A DNA stretch of 64,000 bases from Sacculina carcini. Taxonomy: Eukaryota > Arthropoda > Thecostraca > Sacculinidae. A model generated the notes under the pieces. The model had not been told where the DNA came from and searched no databases. It saw nothing but the letters and a program-made list of their open reading frames with translations. Positions 12,801-22,700 of the stretch are shown one piece after another (positions within the stretch are counted from its first letter, which is position 1; the number at the start of each line of letters is the position of its first letter). The stretch is from NCBI GenBank assembly GCA_916048095.2, contig OU696575.1:1303501-1367500 (forward strand), in the 5' to 3' direction. The translations under genes were made by a program, and so were the position numbers.

Positions 12801-15800
12801 AATTGATACCTTTTATCGCGGCATCAAGTTCAGCGACATTCACATGTGTGTGATCATTCTTTTTTCTCAGCCAAGCACCGTCTTCAACAACGTGATCTCC
12901 AACTTTCAATACGACACCCAAGGCGATGTTGCTGGCGTCCGTCCATACCTCTGCATGCTCTCCATTCACACACCATACTCCCGCAACCGGATCCTTCGCG
13001 TTCAACTTGTTGGTTATAGCCTCGACCATTTCTTTTACGTTGGGCGCTACGGTATCATCCCACTCTCCGGCGTTCTCCTCTATACTGCACTCGCGCCTCA
13101 GCCAGCTGCAAACGGGTCGTAACCACCCGGCACAAGGAAAATGACCCAGCCATTGACCGCATAGCGAGTACACTTTACGCTTCGTCACAACCTCAGGCAT
13201 CCTAGGTAAATTACCATCTCTCGTCCAGCACAATTGATTTCCATGATTCTTCACACGCAAGCCTAGCACACGCCCGCCATTCAGTTCTTCAGGGTCTTTT
13301 GTGGTTAATCCATATCGATTGAGATGCGCTTTCACATCAGCAACATCAATCTCACTGGATTTGACAATAATATCATCAACATAGTGATCGACTGAGCGAT
13401 GCACACGATCATTTTGTTCCAGTATATACTGTAAGATTTTCGTCATCACCTTGGGACCAATGTTGACACCGAATCCGAGGCGAGTCATCACATATTTTTT
13501 ACCGTTGAATTTCACAACCTGATAGCGCCACAAAGATTGGTCAATATGAATCTGCAAATATGCTTTCCGCAAATCCAACAATTTCACAGATGTTCCAAGT
13601 CTACGCCAATCACGCAGCTTCTCGTCGCATATTGCTGTGTCGTTTCCGGGAGCGCTTTTGATGTAGCGGTTTAACCATCGGTAGTCAAGGACAGGTCGTA
13701 CTTTGTTCTTCTTCTCTTGTCGGACAGCCATAAGTGGAATCACGCTCTCAATCTCGCCGTGTTGTACTCTATCATACTCCACTAGAACACCCTCCTCTAT
13801 CCATGTGCACACTTCTTTCTCGAATTCATCACGATTGCACTCTTTCACATGATAGTTTGCCTTAAACGTTGGCGCAGACGGGGGGACATTGAGCCACTCC
13901 CATTTGACAATCCACTTTGAATTGTCGAATCTTGCCGTGAAGTCTCTCTCGGTGATGTCATTCTCAACAGTAGCCGCGGCGCAGCCAGTATCCACCTTTC
14001 TCAAAAAGGAAATTTCACCAGTACTCGATACAGAAATACCACCAAATGCAGTAATCATGTCCATTCCACAGATCATATCCACGTCATACGGTAGGTAATT
14101 ATTTTCGCATACCCATGTATTAAATCGTGTAAGATAACAGTCTTCATGAACTCTAATGTCATTCCAACAAACGCGATTCTTCAACGTAAGAGTGGTGCCA
14201 TTCATAATTTTTAGTGGCAAACGACTCATCGTCACACACCTTTGCATTCTGTTGGCAATTCTTCTCGTTACAATCGAGTGCGTGCTACCAGTATCTACTA
14301 ACGCACACACTGGCGTACCGTCCAACTGGATGTTGACTACAGATCGCGGGGAGTGGTGGACGGCACTGTGGATGTAACCGCTCCCCGCTTCTCGTTTCCC
14401 GAATTATCCTGTCTTTCCGTCCTCGATGCATTTTGCATCATACAGTTGCGCGCAATGTGACCGGTCCGATTGCACAAAAAACAGCGACGCGTCTCGACAC
14501 TTGGCTTTCTGCAATGTCTCGACAAATGTCCGGTGATTCCGCAGTTAAAACACTTTGGAGACGCAGCAAAACCATGCACATGCTCCCTGGATAACAGTCC
14601 AGCTTGCACTTGTTTTGCGCAGTTGAGGACGTTCACAATATTCAACTCCGCCCCATGCAACGCTCTTACCGAATCTTGAAGAGCTTGCGGCAATCCATTC
14701 AGAAATTGGCAAGCAACCCACGCGTCATTGACATTAGTGGAGACACATTTCGCCAATTGCCGCAGATCTGACAAGAAGTCGTCCAGCGTCTCATGCTCAC
14801 GCAAGCAGCGGCCGGTGAACTTGGCATAAGCTGAGCACGCCGTCATTCCGAATGTCTTTCGCAGTGCAGACACAACGCTATCATAGCTGTTCTTGTCGAC
14901 ATCTGGCAATTGTTGGTAGACTCTGTAAGCTGGACCTTCCAGAAACAAGGGCAATACCACACCGAAATCTTCGATTCCCTTGATCTTTGAGCCGAATTTC
15001 AACTTCTCCAGCCAGGTTTCCAGGTCTCCAGAACCATCAAACTTTGAGACGACATCGGTAAGCTTTACAGAATCCATGGTAGAAGCCATTTGTCAGTGTT
15101 TTTGGTTCGGTGCCCAGTATGCCAGGTGTTGGAAATGGAAGGCGACTTGAAAACACACAGATGAAGCAAGATTGGACAAAGAATGAATGTCGGCAAGAAA
15201 ATGAAAATCCGTTTTCTGCAGGTGATGCCGTGTTCTTGAAACCGAGAAACCCGTCATGCACGGCTCGCTGGACTGGTCCACACAGAATCTCGCGCGTACC
15301 CAACAGTTGGTCGGTGGATTTGGGTGATGGTATATCTAGACACGTCAGTCACGTAAGAAGAGTGAGTGATGATTCACATACTGCAGAGGACAGTCCTGCA
15401 GCTGAGCAAGAGTCTAGTCAGAGCGCGGAAGAAAGCAATGTGGGAGATGAAGCAATCGCGCTCAGGCCGAATGTCAACAGTCGGGTGTGGTATAACAGAT
15501 TACATACTGATCGAAATAGCTTGTGATTTATTAACACAAGCAAACAAGCAGTGAACAAGATTATAAAGCACAAGAGAAGCTACAACGTCGTACTCTGCAA
15601 CAAAGCCACCACACCTGCACACTAGACACACACACACACACGTCACTCTCCGCTCACTCAACACCAACTGCCCTCTCCTCTCTCACAACGCATCATTCAC
15701 TCGGATACAGCCATACAGATTACACATACACGTATCAAATGACAATTCTGCAAGCAACAGTGCATTCACACGGACAGATGCATGCATGCACACACACATA

Positions 15801-16230
15801 CGTGCACACACACATACATACATGCATACACCGTATTTAGACACATATATGACTCAACCACAACTGAAAAGCATTTGCGGAGTATAACAGCGCACACAAT
15901 CTCTCACAGTGTTATTATTCTTTAGTATGTTATACTCTTGAAACACTGTATGAAACAAATGTTACATATGTGTAACATGGCGTCTATAGGGTAAAATTAA
16001 TTTTAAATCTTATTTTGAATGTATTTAATTGTGAATTTTACTTGATTTTTGCTTGGTTTTTTCATTTTATTTCCAGTTAGTTTCCTTTTTATTGAGTTGA
16101 TCTTAACTCGTTCAGTTGTAGTTTTGTTTCTGGTAATATATAACACCAATAAAAATCCCGCCCAGATGAAGGTCATTGATCTAATTTTCGCCAATATTTT
16201 TCCCACCACGATCGATCATATTCTGTGTGT

Positions 16231-16276
<46 letters not shown>

Positions 16277-16941
16277 GTGTGTGTGTGTGTGACACTCATC
16301 ATGCTGTCTCTTGTCAATGGGTAATTTCTCCGACAAACATTCACACTAATTGTGCGCCACACACAAGCCTATGACAGAGGATGTTTTTATCTTTGTGTAT
16401 ACACGTGTGTGTAAGCGTGTGTGTGTGTGTCTGTGTGTGTGTGTGTGTTAAAGAGAGAGAGAGTGTGTGTATTGAAAATATCGTGTAGTTTTTGGATGTG
16501 GCTGATTCGTTTAGCGGCTTTCTTTACACACGTTATTCAGTGTATTATCATTTTTGTTCATTTATTTCAATGCATGTATTAATTTATTTTAATATATTTG
16601 TTTATTTTGATTTTTTTTCTATATTTTGTGTTCGCATTTGTTACGGTATCTCAGGTGAGGTTGACACGCAGGTCACCTACACGATCAAGTTCAATGACCT
16701 GCCGTCACAACGGCGGCGGGCCAGTGGCGGCGCGGCCAGTGGTGGCGCGGCCAGTAGTGGCGCGGCCACTGGACCATTAGCTGACAAGACATGTCCGCGC
16801 TGTTCTCACACTGAGATGAGCTACGCCACTGCACAACTTCGCTCGGCAGACGAGGGACAAACCATCTTCTACACGTGTGTCAAGTGCAGGTCAGGTCACG
16901 CGGGGTCATTGACCTTTATCAGGTCATTGGTCTTTATTTAG
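9854..16941 (+). CDS. POLR1H: RNA polymerase I subunit RPA12 (zinc ribbon)
   Basis: Exon 1, 9854-9959, encodes the N-terminal zinc ribbon (CDKCGSILP...CVGC). The donor is GTCAGT. Exon 2 starts at 16655 after TATCTCAG, and the phase 1 join gives DIS-GEVDTQVTY. It ends in the C-terminal TFIIS-like ribbon CPRCSH...RSADEGQTIFYTCVKC. The SADEG hairpin, which supports RNA cleavage and termination by Pol I in RPA12, is intact. The linker holds an Ala/Gly/Ser run coded by a 15 bp repeat (GGCGCGGCCAGTGGT-like). The end is uncertain: the frame runs on to a stop at 16939-16941, but a GTCAGG at 16890 could be a donor to a short unseen exon. The 6.7 kb intron carries a whole antisense Gypsy element. Confidence 0.85.
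11061..11447 (-). repeat. 3' LTR of Gypsy element
   Basis: 387 bp, identical to 15522-15908. On the minus strand it starts TGTGAGAG and ends AATAAATCACA, so a poly(A) hexamer lies 11 nt from its end. It contains (TG)n. Confidence 0.95.
11448..11456 (-). other. polypurine tract
   Basis: On the minus strand TTGGGGCGG directly precedes the TGTG start of the 3' LTR, the usual place of the plus-strand primer. It is short and not pure purine. Confidence 0.55.
11458..14325 (-). CDS. pol: pol polyprotein of Gypsy element (PR-RT-RH-IN)
   Basis: About 955 residues with no stop. The protease active site DTGS is at 11-14. The reverse transcriptase carries YVDD at 315-318. The RNase H starts WTDAS near 461. 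The integrase HHCC zinc finger uses H613, H618, C647 and C650, and its DDE triad is about D678, D731 and E767. A GPY/F-like WTGPH lies near 865, and there is no chromodomain. There is no ATG at the start; the frame is open upstream to the slippery heptamer at 14394-14400, so it is expressed as a Gag-Pol fusion by -1 frameshifting (inferred). The last 423 bases of the matching segment are also present inverted at 15081-15503. Confidence 0.92.
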   Translation of the reverse strand: MDGTPVCALVDTGSTHSIVTRRIANRMQRCVTMSRLPLKIMNGTTLTLKNRVCWNDIRVHEDCYLTRFNTWVCENNYLPYDVDMICGMDMITAFGGISVSSTGEISFLRKVDTGCAAATVENDITERDFTARFDNSKWIVKWEWLNVPPSAPTFKANYHVKECNRDEFEKEVCTWIEEGVLVEYDRVQHGEIESVIPLMAVRQEKKNKVRPVLDYRWLNRYIKSAPGNDTAICDEKLRDWRRLGTSVKLLDLRKAYLQIHIDQSLWRYQVVKFNGKKYVMTRLGFGVNIGPKVMTKILQYILEQNDRVHRSVDHYVDDIIVKSSEIDVADVKAHLNRYGLTTKDPEELNGGRVLGLRVKNHGNQLCWTRDGNLPRMPEVVTKRKVYSLCGQWLGHFPCAGWLRPVCSWLRRECSIEENAGEWDDTVAPNVKEMVEAITNKLNAKDPVAGVWCVNGEHAEVWTDASNIALGVVLKVGDHVVEDGAWLRKKNDHTHVNVAELDAAIKGINLSIKWKMKSVEIITDSTTVKGWLNSIAEQTHRPRTHGMSEMLVRRRLEVLAELIDTYKLQVKVRLVASQENIADELTRVPRDILKYSRTSGLCCAGSFEDVVNLHENTGHLGVDRTRELLVENGKSVPRAVVNRAISQCENCARIDPAPREKWKVGQLSTDKVWLRLSMDITYVSGHPYLTLIDCASRFTIWRKLFSETARAIFDTLENVFSEFGPPHTLLFDNSPTFMSATINQLLLFWNVTSQQCCAYRHQGNGIVERVHRTIKRMVERSSRSVSEMVFWYNSTTSSATGEKPFVSVFGSVPSMPGVGNGRRLENTQMKQDWTKNECRQENENPFSAGDAVFLKPRNPSCTARWTGPHRISRVPNSWSVDLGDGISRHVSHVRRVSDDSHTAEDSPAAEQESSQSAEESNVGDEAIALRPNVNSRVWYNRLRDRSDLQAPLRYRN
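11502..11924 (-). repeat. inverted repeat arm A (pol 3' end)
   Basis: 423 bp whose reverse complement is 15081-15503. It codes for the integrase tail and the Pol C-terminus. No mismatch seen where compared; the predicted proteins of both arms agree over this segment. Confidence 0.9.
14337..15089 (-). CDS. gag: gag of Gypsy element
   Basis: 250 residues. The N-terminal two thirds resemble retrotransposon Gag capsid (W-L near 25, KxxFG near 95). Two CCHC zinc knuckles follow near 180-215: CFNCGITGHLSRHC and CFLCNRTGHIARNC. The first ATG at 15089 lies inside the inverted duplication (15081-15503); a second in-frame ATG at 15077 lies in unduplicated sequence and may be the original start. Confidence 0.9.
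   Translation of the reverse strand: MASTMDSVKLTDVVSKFDGSGDLETWLEKLKFGSKIKGIEDFGVVLPLFLEGPAYRVYQQLPDVDKNSYDSVVSALRKTFGMTACSAYAKFTGRCLREHETLDDFLSDLRQLAKCVSTNVNDAWVACQFLNGLPQALQDSVRALHGAELNIVNVLNCAKQVQAGLLSREHVHGFAASPKCFNCGITGHLSRHCRKPSVETRRCFLCNRTGHIARNCMMQNASRTERQDNSGNEKRGAVTSTVPSTTPRDL
14394..14400 (-). other. -1 ribosomal frameshift heptamer G GGA AAC
   Basis: On the minus strand the heptamer is in register with gag codons (TC[G GGA AAC]), the X XXY YYZ layout required for simultaneous slippage. After a -1 shift the frame is open through to the protease DTGS. Gag stops about 55 nt downstream. The same heptamer is the known slip site of the Gypsy-derived mammalian gene PEG10. Confidence 0.75.
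15081..15503 (+). repeat. inverted repeat arm B (pol 3' end copied into the leader)
   Basis: Reverse complement of 11502-11924, placed between the primer-site-like stretch and gag. It gives a spurious plus-strand ORF equal to the Pol C-terminus. Arm boundaries are sharp at both ends. Confidence 0.9.
15512..15521 (-). other. candidate primer-binding site
   Basis: On the minus strand AGCTATTTCG follows the 5' LTR directly. It does not begin TGG, so it does not fit a tRNA 3' end. It is complementary to nucleotides 3-12 of metazoan tRNA-Phe (GCCGAAATAGCT from its 5' end). The unrelated LTR at 50218 is followed by the same stretch. Confidence 0.45.
15522..15908 (-). repeat. 5' LTR of Gypsy element
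   Basis: 387 bp, identical to 11061-11447; abuts TSD GTGTT at 15909-15913. Confidence 0.95.
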
Positions 16942-18503
16942 AATTCCGAGCGTTTGACACCATGGGCAAGGCTTCATAACACATAAAATGTACCAGAATA
17001 AATGTCTAGTTCAACACAATAGAATCGGTCCAAATCATTTAAGACAATTTATTCTGTTTCAGAACGATACAAATTTATTGTTTGTTGTGATTACTTTATG
17101 AGCAATATTCCCACGTAGTCTTATAATTTTTATAGTGTATGTCTTTAATTATATGTATTGTATGTATTGTATGTCTTTAATTATAATTTTAGAAGTAGAT
17201 CATAGTTATAACGCTATGAGAATAAGGGAAAACGGTTATGAGATTTATTTCATACTTTTTCACCTTTTATTCCAGACATATGTTCATTTATTGAGCGAAT
17301 TTTCATATGTCTGACCTGTTTTGTCTGTTGCTCTCTCTCTCTCTCTCTGTCTCTGTAATTCCACTCTTCTCTGCCATCCTGATTTCTATTCTCCGGTCTT
17401 GTTCAATACATGCGCCAGTTTGTTCAGTTCGTAGTCGTGCGTGTGCGCGTTTGTAATCAGGTCGCTTCGGTAACACTCGAACCGAGGCGAAATTGCACCA
17501 TTGAAGCCATCCGGGCTGACATACATTTGTGTGTATGTCCGTGTGTCTGTGTGTGTCTGTGATTCAGGTTTAAATTTTCCGAGAACTCGTGAGAAATGAG
17601 AGCTGCATCTTCCGTTGCTGCAGTACATTATGCTGTTGTTTCTTGCTAAATTCATCTGTTTAATGTACATATGTATATGTACATGTACATGTGTATATTG
17701 AATAAACTTTTACATATTGTGGTTTGATAAAATTTAAACAGTAAAATGTCCTTGAGCTCTTTGATCGTCCAATATATTGAAACGGTATGAAAGTTCTACG
17801 AATACGCGACTTACAATTGTAACCAGGTCACATCAAGATTTGTTGTGTTCAACTGCTGCCAACGCTACAATAAACATGATGGCATATTTAGTTCTATATC
17901 CGTGTATATATGCAATTTTTATGGAAAATATCAAACAGCTAAACTACCCACAAAACCGAACACACACGCTGCGTTTATGAACACGCTTAAACATGTTCAG
18001 ACATGTTTAAACATGTCTGAACATATTTCATTCAAATCTCGCGCAAATGTTACAGCGACACTTCACAGAAAAGCACACACACACACTTTTCAATGGCCAA
18101 TACCAGAGCTCAAATTTGATAATTGACATACACACATACATACACACTCATGCTCATACATATGCGCATACATACACATACCCATTCATAATATTTGTTT
18201 TTCTCAGTTAGTGCTCGTAGACTAAGTGTAGTAATTGTATGAATTTCACATGGACAACGTGATTTAATTTGCAAACAATGCAAATTTTCCGTCTACTGTG
18301 CTATTTTTGTATTTTTATTTCTTCGATTTTCACTCCAGCACAGCTTTAATATTTAAACGTGTATATATCAATAAAATGGATCGGGTATTTTTACCGCTTT
18401 GCTACAACTTTGCTTGGACATTCAAATATAGGGTTTTGTCCGGGCTGAAAATGCGTCCAAACCTGTTCAACGTCAAATGGCGCTGCATTCACTCACTCTC
18501 TCT
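16942..18503. other. spacer POLR1H to GPCR
   Basis: AT-rich with (TG)n at 17527-17560 and ACATGTAC-type tracts near 17668-17690. A 94-codon minus-strand ORF at 17386-17670 (ends NKLAHVLNKTGE) looks more protein-like than random at its C-terminal half but has a CA-repeat-coded middle, no recognisable domain and no supported splice partner; I leave it unassigned. Confidence 0.4.
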
Positions 18504-19717
18504 CTACACCTCTGTGCGTGAGCTCTTGGACGAGTGCAGACTGCTGAACTCTGTGAAGCGAATGGTGCGCAGGAACGTGTCACGAAACTCCTTGGTGAAC
18601 ATGCAGTAGATATAGAACGTAGCCGAATAGTTGACCATCTCGAGAATGTTGGCGACTGCGCGGAACACTTGGAATGGATAGGAGAACATGAGACTTCGGC
18701 TGAACGACACGGACAGCACAGCCATAGGCAAGTTGCACACGAAGAACAGCAGGGCCGTCGAGATAAGCAGCATCATGAGACGATGTTCATCTTGATGTTG
18801 CACGCGCTGTTCCCGTGTCACTTGTTGCATGGCCCTGCGCTTGCGGCACACACGACGATAAGACCAGTAGATGTGTGTGTTGAGATAGGCGATGAGGATG
18901 GTGGGAGCGAGCTTGTAGCCGATCTTGAGCAGCCACTTGTAGGCGAGGTAGTAGGAAGTCTTGGTGAAGGCCGTGTTCTCCTCGATCTTGTAGGTCTCTT
19001 GCTGTTCGGCCTGGTCGGGCGGGCATGTTACGACGAACATGCGCAGAACATAGGGCAGGTGAAGAAGGAAGGTGCCTGCTGACACCCCCGCCAGGATCAG
19101 CCACACTCTACCATCACTCTTGGTCTGGTTGTGCGCGCGCACTGGGTGACATACACTGATGTACCTCTCCACCGTGAGTACAACCAACATGAGCGCCGAC
19201 AATCCTGCCCACACGACAACAAATAACAGTAACATCAACGTTGATATCAACAACAACATCAATGCTGTCATCAACAGTAACAACATCAGCAATAATAAAA
19301 ATTAATTTGAGTAAATTGAACGATTATGGTGGTGATTTTTATGATTTTGTCAGAAATAAATTACGATAAAATACTGTATCATCCGGTTAATGCCTATGTT
19401 TATATTCTATTTGTACATACGTGTGTATGTGTTTGTGTTTGTTGGTGTGTGTGTGTGTGTGTTTGTTGGTGTGTGTGTGTGTGTGTTTGTTGGTGTGTGT
19501 GTGTGTGTGTTTGTTGGTGTGTATGTGTGTGTGTGTGTGTGTGTGTTGGTGTCTGTGCAGCATCGTTAATATAATGGCCAGCAGCATGCAAATGAGCTGC
19601 CCTCTTGCTTTTAGTCTGATGAGAAAATCAGATTAAAAGTATATATACTATATTTCGCACGTTTTTCTGGTGGTTTTATGCAGTGAAATCAACAGAATAT
19701 GCTTGTTCTAAGCTGTT

Positions 19718-19769
<52 letters not shown>

Positions 19770-22700
19770 GAGACACACATATACAATCTTGGGTGCAGAC
19801 GTGTAAAGATATATTACCCTAAGGAATTGGCACTTGTACAGACATGCACACACGCACGCACACAAACACACACACACGTAATATATACATTGTGTGTGTG
19901 TGCGTGTGTATGTGTGTATGTTGCCTTGTTCAAGGACACGCGAATGTTACAGTGTAGCATTTTTATATGTCCACATAAATGCGAGAAATATGAACGACCT
20001 TTTTCTTGTTTCTCCTTTATTCTTAACATCTTAACTATAATTTTTACCTGTCTCCATTTATCTGGTTGCATATGACCTTGAATATATTTATATATATTTT
20101 CATATATATTAACATATATATTTTATATGTGATTATGTACACTTATTAATGTACTATCAAATGTACAACTGTGGTTTTCGTATTTCTTAACCTTTTTTTC
20201 TAATAATATTGATATTTGTGTGTGTCTCTTGATGATCAAGGTGCATGGGTATTGTAGAGTTCACTCTCTTATACCTTGTTTGTTAATAATCTCACTCTCT
20301 TATACCTTATTGACTCATATTTATTGCTCTTGATTGTTATTTATTACTTATTTATTAATATTTATTCTTATTTATTGATGGTTGTTATTTACTGAATCTC
20401 ATATTTATTGTTGATTGTTATTAATAATAACAATCATAAAACATGAATCTACATTTATGAATAACTTTACTCATGAATAACTTATTATTCATTGAGGAAC
20501 GTGGGCGGAGTGACATTATGGAGTGTTATCGGACGATGGTTTATTATTTATTGTTATTTATTTATTATTTTCTTTCCAACTCTCTTTCTAGACTTTTTTC
20601 TTTTCGAACTCTCTTTCTCTCTTAGTCTTTGGGCGATTTCGGTACATGGGGCCACCTTAGGGTGGTAATAGTGCTTGCACTCTTCCCATGCTACTGGATT
20701 TGCCTGTAATTAATAATAACAATAATAATAATAATATTGATCATTATAAGTCACCAATGAAGGCGTTGCCCAGATACAGTTCAAGTCGGGCGAAATAGAA
20801 GGCTGTCGTGTAGCTATGCCACGAGGACGTTTCTGTATGGTTCAACATGCGTACGCAAAACGGCACAGCCACTCCGAGGGCTGCCAGCGAGGACACCGCA
20901 TAACCTGCACGTAAACACACACACATACATGCACACACACACATATGCGAATCAGAGGCGACGCTAGGATTTTTTCCCGGGGCGGGACGAAACCATACTT
21001 GATATGTTTATGATCAAACATTTGTGGGGGCTTGGTACATATTTTGGAGGATTCAATCCCTCCATGGTCCTCCTTTTAGAGACGCCACTGACCTAAATAC
21101 ATACACGCATACATACAAATTATGATTATTATCATATTATAATGTAATCAAATTTATATGGGTATATCGTCTTTTTTTAAGCTGCTTAAGAGTATTACCG
21201 GCGAAAAAAGAAAGAGTATGTGAGTAAGAGAGAGAGAGAGAGAGAGAGGGGGATGGGTGGTTCATACGACGCTCTTGTGCATATTTGCACGACATGTGGC
21301 TGTCGCGTCGAAATCGACGAGCGAGATCGTCGTTGTCGACGCGGCTGTTTGTCATATAAATGACATTATTCGTAGCTGACACCGCCCGCCGACAAAGACG
21401 CGCACACAGAACAAATTTCACTTGGAGTTGAAATATATGAGCTCCAATTCCGCATATGCATTGTTCTTTGAATTTGCATGAAATTCAATCAAATTTGTGG
21501 TATATCAATGAGGTATATCATTATTTCGTAGGAGAATGATTTTTTAAATCAAAGTATTTGTTTTAATTCCTTGTTTTTATTGCTGGGGACAGCTGTTCTG
21601 TTTGGAGTCTTGCCTACGTACGCCTCTGTGGATATTGCAAGCTAGGGAATATCGTTGTGAAGTCGTTTATGTGCGCAGTGCAGCGACAAATAAATTTGAC
21701 AACCACACATTTTGTCTGTCCGCATCCGTCCTCTCTTCTCATTCTCTATCTCCTCTCTCCGCTGATTCTCACATCCTCTCCATCGTGCTTTGTGTATCTA
21801 CATTCGTGTGTGTGTGTGTGTGTGTTTGTGTTTGCTGAGCAATAGTGGAATGCGAGGGTCGCACTCATGCAAATTGTCATATTTGTCATCGTTATTCAAT
21901 GCGTGCAAGCACACACACACGTACACACACACACACACAGACATACAGACACACACGCACCCACACACACACACACACACACACATACACACAGAGTCAA
22001 ACCCAAGCTGTGTGTGCATGCGAGATGAGATTTTTCGCAGAGAGAATACTAGTGTTGTCTTTTACCACTAATCTGAGCTGAGTTTTATGAAACAAACTAG
22101 ATAAATAATGTGGTTTCAACGAACACAAGCCAAAAGAGAAACGTCTATTCTGAAGTAAAGAGAAATAAAGAGATGGAAAACGATAAAAGCACGCGCAAAC
22201 ACACTCACTCTCACAACTTCCCCGGCAAAGATCACACTTCCACGTCCCATCTTCACTCGACACCGATGTAAAAATAGCCGCTGACACGCTGACAGATGAA
22301 ACCTTGCTTCATCGAGCGGTCTAATTACCAAGGACCCTTGCAAACTCACACACACGCTCTCTACCACACATGCACCCTCTCACCACGCATTCACACATCA
22401 CACTCGTAAACCTGCAGCAACGCATCCGATACGAAAATATTCAAAGCTAAACACGTTTTTTCACATTTATCTATGGGCTTCTATTTTTTCATAAACTTGG
22501 AATATTCTAACGCATGTTTTGTGGATAATTCATGAACAGAGATGTTTCAATATATTTGTATTTATCAAACCAAGAAAAGCTCACATTTTTCATTTTGCTC
22601 AGCACATTTTGCTCAACATTTCGGTGTGTGCGGTGTAATTTGAGCGGAAGGAGGTGCTTATGGTGTAATGTAGCGTGAAGTTGAATTATCTATCTTGAGC

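Larger units (their letters stand above)
11061..15908 (-). mobile_element. Ty3/Gypsy LTR retrotransposon, near-intact
   Basis: 4848 bp element with identical 387 bp LTRs (TG...CA), flanked by the 5 bp target-site duplication GTGTT at 11056-11060 and 15909-15913. On the minus strand the order is 5' LTR, primer-site-like stretch, leader, gag, pol (protease, RT, RNase H, integrase), polypurine tract, 3' LTR. Integrase after RNase H marks it as Ty3/Gypsy; no env-like ORF is present. Both ORFs are open and the LTRs show no difference on reading, which points to a recent insertion. The leader is abnormal: it is an inverted copy of the 3' end of pol. It lies in antisense in the POLR1H intron. Confidence 0.95.

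Noticed and set aside
15110..15526. Plus-strand ORF equal to the Pol C-terminus
   Set aside because: By-product of the inverted duplication, not a separate gene.
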